64,000 bases of DNA from positions 186,001 through 250,000 of the forward strand of contig NZ_CP054863.1 of NCBI RefSeq assembly GCF_013459645.1, in the 5' to 3' direction. Below, piece after piece: positions 25,226 to 34,845 of the stretch. Numbering within the stretch: the stretch's first letter is position 1; each line of letters starts with the position of its first letter. The position numbers and the translations under genes are program-made. The stretch is from Martelella sp. NC20. Lineage in GTDB: Bacteria > Pseudomonadota > Alphaproteobacteria > Rhizobiales > Rhizobiaceae. The notes beneath the pieces were generated by a model. It was not told the DNA's origin, did no database searches, and was given only the letters and a program-made list of their open reading frames with translations.

Positions 25226-28189
25226 ATGCCAGCACGCATTTACATGACCGGCCCTCAGCGCGACGCTTTGTTGGCGCTGCCCGAAGACGAGACGACGGTC
25301 GTCCGCCATCACAGTCTGGACGTAAACGACCTAGCTGCCATCAACAGCGCCCGCACGCCTGAGACCCGGCTTGGCTATGCTTTGCAGCTTTGCTGTCTGC
25401 GTTATCCGGGGAGGCATCTCCGACGCGGCGAATTGCTGCCCGCTGTCATGCTCGACCATATCGCTGAGCAGATCGGGATCGATGCAGAAGTGATCGGCGG
25501 TTTCGCACGACGGACGCCCACACGCTACGATCAGCTTCTCGCGATCAAGGCGCGTTTCGGGTTCACCGACCTCACCAAGCCGATGCGCGCAACGCTTCGA
25601 GCGTGGCTGGAAGCCGAAGCTGTCGGCCTGACCAACGGACGCGTCTTGTTGGGCAACTTCCTCGACGAACTGCGCTTCCGTAAGATAGTCATTTCCGGAA
25701 TCACCGTGGTCGAGCGCATGGCCGCCGAAGCGATGCACGCGGCCGAAAACCGGATCATCGCCGACATCGACAATCGTCTCGATCCGGCCACCCATAGCCG
25801 ACTTGACGCGCTTATCGCCGAGAAAACGCACGATAGGCAAAGCCGATTTTCCTGGCTACGGGAACCCACCCCGCGCGTCGCCTCTGCCTCGCTCGTCGGT
25901 ATTCTTGACAAGATCGCACTGGTTCGCGGCATCAGGACGCCCGCCATCGATAGACGATACGAACCCCGAATGGAGCAATTTGCGCGCGAAGGGGTCCGCT
26001 ACACCGCGCAGGCATTCCAGCAGATGGGGTCGGCGCGGCGGCATGTTATTCTTGTGGCGACGCTGCGCGAGTTTGAGGCCACGCTGACTGACACAGCTAT
26101 CGGTATGTTCGACTCGCTCATCGGGCGAGCGCATCTGCGTGCCCGCAAACGCCTTGAACAGACGGTTGCCGCTTCTGCCGACCAGGGCCGCGACCGATTA
26201 ATCCGTGTCGCCGACGTGCTTGAGGCGGTCAGCAAAGCCGCACGCGCCGGCGGCGATATTGCAGCAGCGGTCGCAGCGGTCGCCTCGCTCGATACGATCG
26301 ATGCCGACGCTGCTCTTCTCCGGCGAACCACGAGGCCGGGACGAGATAATGCCATCAGTGAAATCGGGCCAGAATATCGGACGTTCAAGCGGGCGGGGCC
26401 GCGCTTCCTGAAAGCGTTCACGTTCGAGGGTCGCAAGGGTACCGCGCCGCTCCGTGCAGCGATGGCGATCCTGGCCGAACTCGATGGCGACTGGCGCACG
26501 GCGCTCCCTGATGGCTTGCCGCTCGGGCATATCGAGCGGCGATGGCAGCGCTATGTCGTCACGGACGACAAGATCGACCGAACCCATTGGGAGCTGGCGA
26601 CCTATTCCGCGTTGGCTGGAGCACTGGCGGCGGGCGACATCTGGGTGCCAACCTCCCGACTGCACCGCTCTCTGGAAACGCTGCTTTCACCGAGTACGGA
26701 TCCGGTCCCGGCACAGGTCTCCGATATTCCTGATCCTCATGTGTGGCTCGATGCCCGCGCGGCCGAACTGGATACTGCGCTGCTCAAGGTATCAGGGGGG
26801 CTGACCAGCGGCGATCCCGCGCTGTTTTCCGGTGACCGACTGCGGTTTCCGAAAGAGCCGAAAACCGATCTTGCCGAACGCGACGATGGCAGACAGTTCG
26901 TCCGGACCTGCTACAATCTCGTGCCGACGACGCGCATCACCGATGTTTTGTCTCAGGTCGAACGTTGGACCGGTTTCACCAGCCATTTCGGTCATGTCTC
27001 GACCGGGTTGCCGCCCAGCGATGAACGATCCTTTCTCGCAGCTATGATTGCGGAAGCGACGAACCTCGGCCTGTCACGGATGGCTGAGGTCTGCGGCGTG
27101 GCATCGCGGCGCACGCTCCTGCGCATGCAGACGTGGCACATGCGTGAAGAGACGTTTCGCGCCGCGCTCGGCTGTCTGACCGACGCCATACAGGCCGAAC
27201 CAATGGCGGCCTGGTTCGGTGAGGGCTGGCGCGCCTCTGCCGATGGGCAGGCTTATTATCTTGGTGGCGCCGGGGAGGCTGGCGGTCAGGTCAACGCGCA
27301 TTACGGCCGCGACCCGATCGTCAAAATCTACACCACCATCACCGACCGCTACGCACCGCTCCATCAAACCGTGATCGCGGGCACTGCCGGCGAAGCGATC
27401 CATGCCCTCGACGGCATTCTCGGCCACGAAAGCAACGCCAACCTTTCCGCGCTGCACGTCGATGGCGGCGGCGTCTCCGATATCGTGTTTGCGGTCATGG
27501 ACCTGCTCGGGCTTGATTTTGAGCCACGTATTCCGCGCCTCTCCGATCGCCGCCTCTATTCCTTCGAGCCGCCCAAGCGTTACGGACGCCTCGCGCCGCT
27601 GTTCGGGAACAGGCTCAACCGCGATCTGATCGTCAATCACTGGCCCGACATTCATCGCGTCATTAGGGCGATGCGCGACCGAACCATCACCCCATCGCTG
27701 ATCCTGAAAAAGCTCTCAGCCTACCGGCAACAAAACAGCCTTGCCGCTGCCCTTCGCGAGGTCGGCCGTATCGAGCGCACACTCTTCACATTGCGATGGT
27801 TCAAGGATCCGGCGCTTCGCCAGCTTGTCACGGGTGAACTCAATAAGGGCGAAGCGCGAAACAGTCTGGCGCGCGCGGTTGCGTTCCACCGGCTCGGCCG
27901 CTTCCGGGATCGCGGTATCGAAAATCAGCAAATGCGAGCGGCAGCACTCAATCTCGTCACCGCCGCAATCATCCTGTTCAACTGCCGCTATCTCGACCGC
28001 GCCGTGAGTGAACTTGGAAGTCGCGGAGTGAAAATTGATCCCGCTCTACTCTCGCAGCTTTCACCTTTGGGCTGGGACCGGATCAACCTCACCGGCGATT
28101 ATGTCTGGTCAGACGGCATTGAACTCGATGCCGACGGACTCATGCCCCTTCGAATCCCCGATAGCTACCGTGAATCTATGTCCCGATAA
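25226..28189 (+). CDS. tnpA: Tn3-family transposase
   Basis: A 987-residue replicative transposase of the Tn3 family: an N-terminal DUF4158-type DNA-binding region (PARIYMTGPQRDALLALP start) and a C-terminal DDE catalytic domain, with the ALHVDGGGVSDIVFAVMDLLGLDFEPRIPRL region and HRLGRFRDRGIENQQMRAAALNLV near the end, as in intact homologues. The length is full. The stop TAA lies within the right terminal repeat. It is preceded by GAAAGGG at good spacing. With tnpR and the repeats it should make the element transposition-competent. Confidence 0.94.
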   Translation: MPARIYMTGPQRDALLALPEDETTVVRHHSLDVNDLAAINSARTPETRLGYALQLCCLRYPGRHLRRGELLPAVMLDHIAEQIGIDAEVIGGFARRTPTRYDQLLAIKARFGFTDLTKPMRATLRAWLEAEAVGLTNGRVLLGNFLDELRFRKIVISGITVVERMAAEAMHAAENRIIADIDNRLDPATHSRLDALIAEKTHDRQSRFSWLREPTPRVASASLVGILDKIALVRGIRTPAIDRRYEPRMEQFAREGVRYTAQAFQQMGSARRHVILVATLREFEATLTDTAIGMFDSLIGRAHLRARKRLEQTVAASADQGRDRLIRVADVLEAVSKAARAGGDIAAAVAAVASLDTIDADAALLRRTTRPGRDNAISEIGPEYRTFKRAGPRFLKAFTFEGRKGTAPLRAAMAILAELDGDWRTALPDGLPLGHIERRWQRYVVTDDKIDRTHWELATYSALAGALAAGDIWVPTSRLHRSLETLLSPSTDPVPAQVSDIPDPHVWLDARAAELDTALLKVSGGLTSGDPALFSGDRLRFPKEPKTDLAERDDGRQFVRTCYNLVPTTRITDVLSQVERWTGFTSHFGHVSTGLPPSDERSFLAAMIAEATNLGLSRMAEVCGVASRRTLLRMQTWHMREETFRAALGCLTDAIQAEPMAAWFGEGWRASADGQAYYLGGAGEAGGQVNAHYGRDPIVKIYTTITDRYAPLHQTVIAGTAGEAIHALDGILGHESNANLSALHVDGGGVSDIVFAVMDLLGLDFEPRIPRLSDRRLYSFEPPKRYGRLAPLFGNRLNRDLIVNHWPDIHRVIRAMRDRTITPSLILKKLSAYRQQNSLAAALREVGRIERTLFTLRWFKDPALRQLVTGELNKGEARNSLARAVAFHRLGRFRDRGIENQQMRAAALNLVTAAIILFNCRYLDRAVSELGSRGVKIDPALLSQLSPLGWDRINLTGDYVWSDGIELDADGLMPLRIPDSYRESMSR

Positions 28190-28196
28190 TGCACAG
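28165..28196. repeat. Right terminal inverted repeat of the Tn3-family element
   Basis: Reverse complement begins CTGTGCATTATC and ends ATTCACGGTAG, matching the left repeat at 31 of 32 positions. The tnpA stop codon lies inside it. The 192 bp that follow, up to 28388, hold no recognised gene. Confidence 0.9.
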
Positions 28197-28388
28197 AGGC
28201 CGGTTTGGCTTTGACCGCAGTGTCAATCGGCTTGGCTCCGGGAACACGACATACGATCATTTTTTTCAACGTTAATACGCCGATCGGCGTCGAACGCTCA
28301 TGCCGAACTAAAGATTTTGCCGCAAAAATGCCGCATTTCGCAGTGTGCCCCTTGACCTCGCAGCCGGGTTTTCCCAAAAATCTGCGCC

Positions 28389-30011
28389 ATGACCGCGTCT
28401 CGCGCAGCACTCCGTCGGCAGATCGCAAGACTTGCCGAAATCCCCCGGATCCTCAAACCGTCCGTGCTGCCGGCGCGGTGGGATGGGGATGCGCCGGAAA
28501 TCCGTGACGCCCGTCGGCAGATCGCCATCCAGGATTTCTTCTACAAGACCCTGCCTCCATTCGATCTGCCGGTCTGCCTGCTTGATCGCGACGGCACGGT
28601 TATCCTGAGCTACGGAGAAGCCGGTGCGCTGCCGCGTCGTTTCGACCTACCGCCGGGCGACCAACAGGGCTTCGCCTTCAGGGAACACGAGAACCTACTA
28701 CAGGCTGTCCTTTCGGTCGGGCACTACTGGCCACAAGCGCCGGAAGGGGCCGAGTGGCTTGCGCTTGAAATCGATCGCGCGTTCTTTGAAAGACATACGC
28801 CGCTCCATGTCGCGCCGCTGACCGCCAGCGAATATCAGTTGATCGCGCAGCTTCTGGCCGGTTACGAACTGAAGGATGCCGCCGAAAGGCTGGGCGCTTC
28901 CTACGGTACCAAGCGCAAGCAGTTGCAGGTCATCTTCCAGAAATTCGGCGTCACCAATCAGGCAGCGCTGGCCCGCTCGATCTCCGCAAGCCTGATGAGT
29001 TATTTCATCGCCACCTTTTCCGGCGCCCGGGATCATAGTTCGGAGCGCAAGCTTCTGGCCCGCCATTTCGCAGGCAAGGTGGCGGTGCATTCCGTTGCGC
29101 TTCAAAACGGCGCCGAACTGCCGATCTGGGAGTTCGGCGACCGAAGCGGCAAGCCATGTCTGTTTTTCCACGGCCTGTTGTCGCCAACGCTCTACTGCGA
29201 AGACAAGGTCGATATTTTGCGGCGCCATGGCCTGCGCTTTCTGGTGGCGCCCCGGTTTTTCATCGACGGAGTCGACCATTCGGATCCGTTGCGTTTTCTT
29301 GAGACCTATACCGAGGCGGTTGCCGAAATGGTGCACCACCTCATCGGCGGACCGGTGACATGCGTCGCGGTCAATTCCGGTGTCTCGTGGGCCACGCATT
29401 TCTCTGCCCGCCACCCGGGCCTTGTCGAGCGCCTGGTGATTGCCGGCGCGCCGTTTCCGCCATCGAAATCCGCGCCGGCATCGGAACGCAGCATGCAGGC
29501 AGCTTTGACGAGCGCCGTCCGCCAGCGACCGATCGTGATCGGCGCCATCGTCAAGGCCTATGCCGCGCTGGCGCGCTCCCCTTCCCTTGCTGCGCGCGCC
29601 TACCGTCACGCCTATCGCGAAAGCCCTGCCGATCTGGCAGTGATCGACCAATCCATTGAGGCCGGCTGGGCGCTGTCGTGGCTGCGGTTGATCGGCGAAC
29701 GGTCATCGGCAAGCGTGGTCGCCGATCTCGCCGTCAATCAACGCGGCTGGGATCAGGATATCGGCGGGCTGGAGATGCCGATCACGTTTCTTCAGGGCGC
29801 CGACGACAAGATGTCGCCCCCCGCGCCAATTGCGGCTTTGGCCGAGACCAATCCGAATGCAGAGTGCAGGATCATACCCGAGGTCGGCCATCACCTCGCC
29901 GCCAGTCGTTTCGAATTGCTGGCCAGCACCCTTGCCGAAGTCTCCTCTTCCGAAAAGAAATCGGCGCAGACCGGCAGGGAAGCACTCGCCGCCGCGCCGC
30001 CGGTACGCTAA
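28389..30011 (+). CDS. LuxR-type HTH / alpha-beta hydrolase fusion protein
   Basis: A 540-residue cytoplasmic protein of three parts: an N-terminal PAS-like sensory segment (about 45-135), a LuxR-type helix-turn-helix (PLTASEYQLIAQLLAGYELK, about 140-197), and a C-terminal alpha/beta hydrolase (about 235-515). The hydrolase has an oxyanion-type HG motif (FFHGLL), a nucleophile elbow GVSWA with Ser near 333, an acid in GADDKMSP and His in EVGHH. The fusion suggests a regulator whose output depends on binding or hydrolysing a small ester, lactone or amide. It converges on the neighbouring exporter operon and is its likely regulator. The PAS call is weak. Confidence 0.75.
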   Translation: MTASRAALRRQIARLAEIPRILKPSVLPARWDGDAPEIRDARRQIAIQDFFYKTLPPFDLPVCLLDRDGTVILSYGEAGALPRRFDLPPGDQQGFAFREHENLLQAVLSVGHYWPQAPEGAEWLALEIDRAFFERHTPLHVAPLTASEYQLIAQLLAGYELKDAAERLGASYGTKRKQLQVIFQKFGVTNQAALARSISASLMSYFIATFSGARDHSSERKLLARHFAGKVAVHSVALQNGAELPIWEFGDRSGKPCLFFHGLLSPTLYCEDKVDILRRHGLRFLVAPRFFIDGVDHSDPLRFLETYTEAVAEMVHHLIGGPVTCVAVNSGVSWATHFSARHPGLVERLVIAGAPFPPSKSAPASERSMQAALTSAVRQRPIVIGAIVKAYAALARSPSLAARAYRHAYRESPADLAVIDQSIEAGWALSWLRLIGERSSASVVADLAVNQRGWDQDIGGLEMPITFLQGADDKMSPPAPIAALAETNPNAECRIIPEVGHHLAASRFELLASTLAEVSSSEKKSAQTGREALAAAPPVR

Positions 30012-30014
30012 CCC

Positions 30015-31352
30015 TCAGGCCGGGTTCTGAGCTTCCGGCAGCGGCGCGCACATCAGCGTTTGCCGGGCGCGCGCCATCTCGATTGCGAACAATGCCTCGG
30101 CACGCTCCAGCCGCGCCTTCGATAGCGCCGTCTCGGCGGCGCATTGCTCGGCATCGGGCGCTGCGGAAAGGGATGTCCGCGCCGTCGCAATGGCGGCATC
30201 GGCCGAGGCGAGCGCGCGACGGGCACCGGCGGTGTTCAGCACGGTTTCATTGTAGCGGTTCAGAAACTCACGGTGGTTTTCGCGCGCCGCCAGGATTGTC
30301 TCCAGCAGGCGGATGCGCGCGCGGTCGGTCAGCCGCAGGCTGTCGCCCTGATCGATCAGCGGCAGCACATAACCAACCAGGAACTGAAGGCTGAGACCGC
30401 CATCCTCGCTCATGAAGGTCGGGAGCGCAGCGGTCAGCTTGGTAAAGCGCGATTTTCTGGCGAGATCGAGCTGGGCGCCGGCAGCTTCGACCAGAAGATT
30501 TTCCAGCGCCTGGCTGCCGGAAGCCGAAAAACAGCTTTCGCCGTTCTCTGCAACAGACTTGGGCAGGCCCGCCAGCGCCGGCAGAACGGATCGCGATGCC
30601 GCCACAGGCTGGGCGCCCGCCTTCAGGCCGGCCAGCGCCATCACCTTGCTTTCCTCCGCCTCCATTGCCATGGCAATCGCGTCCGCCTCGCTCCGCACCG
30701 CGGCAATCCGCGCGTTCATCGCGTCAACCTCCGCCACCGAGACCGTGCCGAGTTTCTGTTCGGCGCGCATCGATTTCGCCTGACAGGAAAGCGCATCCGC
30801 CTCCAGCAGCGTGTGTCGGCGCTTGAAATCCATCTCGCTCAACGAAGCATAGGCGGCAAGCAAAGCCCCCAGCGCATTGCGGTAGGAAAGCTGATACTGG
30901 ACCGGAATGAGCTCTTCGGCGATTGCGATATTGCGGCTGTCGAGCCCGAGCAGCGCATAGGCGATATCCCAGTTGACGCCGAGCACGACATTGGCGTTGT
31001 CGGTAACCCCGTTGCGCCGGTCATAGGTGACGAAGTCGCGCGCTTCCACCGAAATGCGTGGAAACCGGCGCGAGCGGGTTTCGTCTAGCGCCAGTTCCGC
31101 TTCGGCGCGCTTCAGCCGCGCCTTCATCACATCATGGCCGCGCCGATCGGCAGAGGCTACGAGCTCGACCGGGCCAAGGGGACCTTCGGACGCGGACAGA
31201 GGCGACGGGGCATCAATCTGGCGCTGGAGCGCATCGATATCAGCGCTTGTCTGCTTCAGCGCGGGCGAGGCGCAGGCGGCGAGAACGAGCGGGAGAGCCA
31301 GCGCCGCCAGTCGTCGGAGCGGTAGAAGGCGGCTATTCGACAACGATATCAC
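30015..31352 (-). CDS. TolC-family outer-membrane efflux lipoprotein
   Basis: A 445-residue outer-membrane channel subunit. The N-terminus is a lipoprotein signal peptide with lipobox LAAC. The rest is long coiled-coil helices rich in Ala, Glu and Arg, with an OEP-type repeat (residues about 80-220 and 300-430). Length is typical for TolC-like proteins. It overlaps the adaptor gene by 20 bp and is the last of a five-gene operon for a complete tripartite export machine. It should form the exit duct for the MacB-like pump. Confidence 0.82.
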   Translation of the reverse strand: MISLSNSRLLPLRRLAALALPLVLAACASPALKQTSADIDALQRQIDAPSPLSASEGPLGPVELVASADRRGHDVMKARLKRAEAELALDETRSRRFPRISVEARDFVTYDRRNGVTDNANVVLGVNWDIAYALLGLDSRNIAIAEELIPVQYQLSYRNALGALLAAYASLSEMDFKRRHTLLEADALSCQAKSMRAEQKLGTVSVAEVDAMNARIAAVRSEADAIAMAMEAEESKVMALAGLKAGAQPVAASRSVLPALAGLPKSVAENGESCFSASGSQALENLLVEAAGAQLDLARKSRFTKLTAALPTFMSEDGGLSLQFLVGYVLPLIDQGDSLRLTDRARIRLLETILAARENHREFLNRYNETVLNTAGARRALASADAAIATARTSLSAAPDAEQCAAETALSKARLERAEALFAIEMARARQTLMCAPLPEAQNPA

Positions 31353-32538
31353 CGCTTTTCAGTCCGGCGAGGACGCGGACATAACCATCCGCCACCTCGC
31401 CGAGTTCAAGTTCGACAAGGCCGGTCTTGCCGTCTTCAAGCTTCATCGCATAGGCGCGGCCAGACTGAAACCGGAGCGCGCTTGCCGGTATCGCAGCCGA
31501 TGGGGTCGCGACGGGCCGGCTGAAGTTGCACAGCGCCTGACTGTGCAACATTGTCTCATCGCCTTCAAAAACAATGGCGACGTCATAGGCGTAGCGACCC
31601 CGCTTCTGCTCGATGGGGTCATCGACCAGCCGTTTCGAAACGATCTCGGCTCTGACGGGCTCCCGCCCATCTTCGAAACCGACGCTCACCGACGCGTCCT
31701 CTACGACGCGCATGTCGCTGTCGCCGAAGCGAACAACCGCGCCGTAGCGGCCGGGCGTGACCAGCGAAGCGATCGGCGTGCCGCGGCGCAACTCGCCGCC
31801 GCCTGCTTCGGCAAGGTGCGGATCGCGCCAGATCACCACGCCGTTTTCGGGCGCCGCCAGAGCGCTGCGGTCCTTCTCGCGCCCGATATCTTCAAGCCGT
31901 GCCTCCCCGACAGACAGATCATGCTCCATCTGGCCGATATCGAGCGCGATCTGGGCGCGGTCGAGGGTGCGCTGATGGGAAAGCCGGGCATGCTCGGCAT
32001 CCGCCTCCTCCAGTCGCAGCCGGGTTTCTTCCAGCCGCTGCGGCGCAATCTGGCCACTCGCCTCCAGCCTCTCCATCTCCTTGAGTTTCGCGCGAAGCCG
32101 GGCGCGGCTGCTCTCCTGCGTTTCGCGCTCGATCTGCCAGATCGCCTCGCTTTCGGTGCGATAGGGACCGGATTTGAAGGCAATCCGTGAACGCAGGCTT
32201 TCAATGTCTGCCGCCAGGCGCCGCTCCTCGCTTTCGAGCTTGTCGATCGCGTAACGAGCAATGATATCGCCCTTCTTCACCGCAGCGCCGTCTGCGACAA
32301 GCAGTTCCAGCAAACCATCGGCCGGAGCCGAGAGCGCGCGCGGCGCGCCATATTCGATATGGCATTGCCGCACGACACGCTCTGTGAAGGGGCGGTCGGC
32401 AATACGCAATTCCGTCCGGTTCGGCGCCTGATCAGCCACCTGTTCCCGCGGCCAGACGCCGCCCTGCACCGCCCACGCAGCAGCGCCGACGCCCATCACG
32501 ACGCCAAAGGCCATAATGGAGGTTCTAACCAGCGACAT
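31333..32538 (-). CDS. HlyD/MacA-like periplasmic adaptor
   Basis: A 401-residue membrane-fusion protein with one N-terminal helix (about residues 6-26), a lipoyl half (DGLLELLVADGAAVKKGDIIARY), a long helical hairpin, the second lipoyl half (LAAPENGVVIWRDPHLAEAG) and a C-terminal beta-barrel. It links the MacB-type permease to the TolC-like channel encoded just downstream, overlapping that gene by 20 bp. It starts 33 bp after the permease stop. Confidence 0.85.
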   Translation of the reverse strand: MSLVRTSIMAFGVVMGVGAAAWAVQGGVWPREQVADQAPNRTELRIADRPFTERVVRQCHIEYGAPRALSAPADGLLELLVADGAAVKKGDIIARYAIDKLESEERRLAADIESLRSRIAFKSGPYRTESEAIWQIERETQESSRARLRAKLKEMERLEASGQIAPQRLEETRLRLEEADAEHARLSHQRTLDRAQIALDIGQMEHDLSVGEARLEDIGREKDRSALAAPENGVVIWRDPHLAEAGGGELRRGTPIASLVTPGRYGAVVRFGDSDMRVVEDASVSVGFEDGREPVRAEIVSKRLVDDPIEQKRGRYAYDVAIVFEGDETMLHSQALCNFSRPVATPSAAIPASALRFQSGRAYAMKLEDGKTGLVELELGEVADGYVRVLAGLKSGDIVVE

Positions 32539-32571
32539 GATGCCCCCTCTCCATGCAGCGCTCCGCCGTCA

Positions 32572-33759
32572 TCAGCTTTCCCTCAGCACGGTTGCCGGAT
32601 CGGTGCGCGCGGCGTTCAGCGCCGGCACGATGCCGGCGAGAAGCGTGACCACGAAAAAACCGGCAGCGGCACGAGCAATCGGCCCGATGGCAATACCCGA
32701 ACCGGTGATACTGCCCGCTACGAAATAGCGGCTGAGTGGCTGCTGCAAGACCTCCGCAAGAATCATACCGCCCACGATACCGACGATCAGCGCGAGCGCG
32801 GCGATCAGGGCCGTCTCCTGCACGATTTCAACAACTATTCTCCCCCGCGTCGCGCCCAGCGTGCGACGGATGGCGATTTCACGCCGGCGCTCCGTCACCG
32901 AAAACGACATCAGCGCCGCAATCGACACGCCGCCGATCATCAGGATGATCGCGCTCAGCCCCACCGATATGGCGAGTGCGATGAATTTCAGTTCGCGCGC
33001 CTGTTCGATGATCGGCGCGCTCGACCAGAAGGTCAGCCGCGACACATCGAACGCGAGCGACAACAGCCCTTTCAGGCGCGGCTCCGGGAGGCTTTCCGCA
33101 GGCCCGGTCACGAGAAAGTTGAAATTGCCGGCATCGACGCCTTCGAAGGAATCTTCTCCTTGAGGGATCAGCAGCGATCGCGAGAGTTCGGCAAAAGGGG
33201 GACGAACCGGCGCATCGAAGAAGCCTGCCACCTGGCAGGCCTTGCCCTCCACCCAAACGATCGAGGCGCCGTCGAGGCTTTCGGCCAGCGCACGCCCTAC
33301 CAGACAGCTATCCTGCATCAAATCGCCGATTTCCGTGCCCGGCGGCAGATCCGTGGTCAGTCCGGACTGCCGGGCGAAGCCGTCACCGACGGCATAGGCC
33401 TTGGCGAGTTGCGCAGTGCCGCCGCTTTCCAAAGTCACCGGAAAGGCCCGAAAGGGCGTCACGGAAAATCCGCTGGGCAACAGCCCGGCGATCATATCCG
33501 GACCGAGCAGAGCGAGCGCATCGGGATCGAATACGCCGCCGGTCAGTATGCCGACTTCGTAATTGGCGCCGCTGATCACGAAGGTTTCGGCCGCCCCGAG
33601 TTCCAGCAACGTGTCGAAGTGGCGCAGCGCATTGCCGGAAAGCGCGTAATTGGCAATGGTGCCAGCAAGCGTCATCGACAGCGTGACCACCGCGAAGAAC
33701 AGCCGCGCGAGGCCAAAGGCCCTGAGCCGGGCGAGGATCGGTTCAAACGGCAACAGCAT
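32572..33759 (-). CDS. MacB/FtsX-type ABC transporter permease
   Basis: A 395-residue inner-membrane permease. One N-terminal helix (about 17-40) is followed by a large periplasmic domain of about 220 residues, then three C-terminal helices from about residue 275 in the FtsX/MacB order, with the coupling motif FSVTERRREIAIRRTLGATR. It overlaps the ATPase gene by 17 bp. Together with the ATPase, adaptor and TolC-like protein it forms a type VII (MacB-like) ABC exporter, which usually extrudes periplasmic peptides or lipoproteins. The adjacent small lipoprotein is a possible cargo. Confidence 0.85.
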   Translation of the reverse strand: MLLPFEPILARLRAFGLARLFFAVVTLSMTLAGTIANYALSGNALRHFDTLLELGAAETFVISGANYEVGILTGGVFDPDALALLGPDMIAGLLPSGFSVTPFRAFPVTLESGGTAQLAKAYAVGDGFARQSGLTTDLPPGTEIGDLMQDSCLVGRALAESLDGASIVWVEGKACQVAGFFDAPVRPPFAELSRSLLIPQGEDSFEGVDAGNFNFLVTGPAESLPEPRLKGLLSLAFDVSRLTFWSSAPIIEQARELKFIALAISVGLSAIILMIGGVSIAALMSFSVTERRREIAIRRTLGATRGRIVVEIVQETALIAALALIVGIVGGMILAEVLQQPLSRYFVAGSITGSGIAIGPIARAAAGFFVVTLLAGIVPALNAARTDPATVLRES

Positions 33760-34426
33760 GACACTGCCCGCCCGATAATTTCAGCACACGCTCGAACCTC
33801 CGCGCATGATCGAGATTGTGAGTGACCATCACCAGCCCGCACCCCACGCGGCAGTTCTGCAGGAGGAGGTCAAGGACGTTTCGACCGGTCTCCTCGTCGA
33901 GATTACCCGTCGGCTCGTCGGAGAGAATGAGCGCCGGACGCGTCACCAGCGCTCTTGCCAGCGCCACGCGCTGTTTCTCGCCGCCCGAAAGGCGGCTTGC
34001 GCGCGAGCGGGCGCGCTGAGCAAGACCAACCCTTTCGAGCTCCTCTTCGGCGCGCCGCAGCGCCGCCCCCCTCGAAACGCCTTGGTATCTGAGTGGCATC
34101 GCCACATTTTCTACCGCGCTGATATGATCGATCAGGTTGAAGCCCTGAAATACGAAGCCGATTTGCTGACGCCGGAACCGGGTCTTGCGGGCATCAGAAA
34201 TCGCCGCGACATCGACGCCGGAGATCGCCACGCTGCCCTCGTCCGGCGTGGACAGCGTGCCTAGAACTTCCAGCAGCGACGATTTGCCCGAACCGGACGC
34301 ACCGATGATGCAAAGACGCTCGCCGACGTTGAGCGTCAGGTCGACCTTCTTCAGTATCTCGATGCGCTCGCCCGCGGAAACAACGGTTTTGCCGACCCCG
34401 CGGACATCGAGCAGACGTTCTGTCAT
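33743..34426 (-). CDS. ABC transporter ATP-binding protein (MacB/LolD type)
   Basis: A 227-residue cytoplasmic ATPase with Walker [10 protein letters not shown] (about 41-49), signature [15 protein letters not shown] and Walker [13 protein letters not shown], then the H-loop in [11 protein letters not shown]. Close to LolD and MacB ATPases in motifs. Its 3' end overlaps the permease gene by 17 bp. It powers the export complex encoded downstream and begins 57 bp after the small lipoprotein gene. Confidence 0.9.
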   Translation of the reverse strand: MTERLLDVRGVGKTVVSAGERIEILKKVDLTLNVGERLCIIGASGSGKSSLLEVLGTLSTPDEGSVAISGVDVAAISDARKTRFRRQQIGFVFQGFNLIDHISAVENVAMPLRYQGVSRGAALRRAEEELERVGLAQRARSRASRLSGGEKQRVALARALVTRPALILSDEPTGNLDEETGRNVLDLLLQNCRVGCGLVMVTHNLDHARRFERVLKLSGGQCHAVAV

Positions 34427-34482
34427 GGCCGCAACCGCCCAGAAACATCCGGGCCGCCCGGAAGCAACCCGGATTAGAGGAC

Positions 34483-34845
34483 CTAGTAATCCGCCTTGCA
34501 GCCGAAAGTGGAGTACATTTCATTCGCCAGGTCCGCCGTCTGCTCATAGGCCTCCCAGTAAGGCTCTGCTCCGGACGTGCCGTACTGCTGCACGGCGAGT
34601 TTGTATTCGCCATAATAGCTGCGCGCGGCGTCGCAGTGGGAGGCCACCTGAATGTTTACGGGAGCGCCGCTGGTCGTGGTGCACGAACTCGGGCACTGCA
34701 GGATCGACGATTTCGGCGTGCCGCCGCCGGAGGAAGAGCCGCCGGTGTCGTAGTCAGAATCCGAAAGAGAATCGAAGGACGAGTCGGAACAGGCCGCCAG
34801 AAAAACGATCGGGACCAGGCAAAGAGCTGTCTTGAAGTTCGGCAT
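34483..34845 (-). CDS. Small Cys-containing lipoprotein, first gene of the exporter operon
   Basis: A 120-residue secreted protein, not recognised in any family. It has a signal peptide with lipobox LAAC (CLVPIVFLAACSDSS, Cys at residue 19), a Ser/Asp/Gly linker (residues 20-46), then a domain with Cys at CPSSC, SHC and FGCKADY. The even set of Cys may form disulfides. It is the first gene upstream of a MacB-like exporter and could be its substrate, a periplasmic accessory protein, or unrelated. That link is an inference from gene order only. Confidence 0.65.
   Translation of the reverse strand: MPNFKTALCLVPIVFLAACSDSSFDSLSDSDYDTGGSSSGGGTPKSSILQCPSSCTTTSGAPVNIQVASHCDAARSYYGEYKLAVQQYGTSGAEPYWEAYEQTADLANEMYSTFGCKADY

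Larger units (their letters stand above)
16139..28196. mobile_element. Tn3-family transposon with metal-resistance and thiol-redox cargo (12,058 bp)
   Basis: Two 32-bp terminal inverted repeats, 16139-16170 and 28165-28196, match at 31 of 32 positions. They bound a unit with a serine resolvase (24497-25096), an inter-genic res region, and a Tn3 transposase (25226-28189) whose stop lies inside the right repeat. The cargo is a monooxygenase, lspA, ccdA, SCO, PCuAC, CDF, P1B ATPase, dsbB, dsbA-like and a MerR regulator. The left end truncates a gene at 16057. The flanks share GGCC (16134-16137 and 28198-28201) but offset by one base, so a clean 5-bp target duplication is not visible. It therefore may not have stayed unchanged since insertion. 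Confidence 0.88.

Noticed and set aside
16134..28201. A clean 5-bp target site duplication for the Tn3-family element
   Set aside because: The flanks are GGCCC and AGGCC. They share GGCC only when offset by one base, so a true duplication is not supported.
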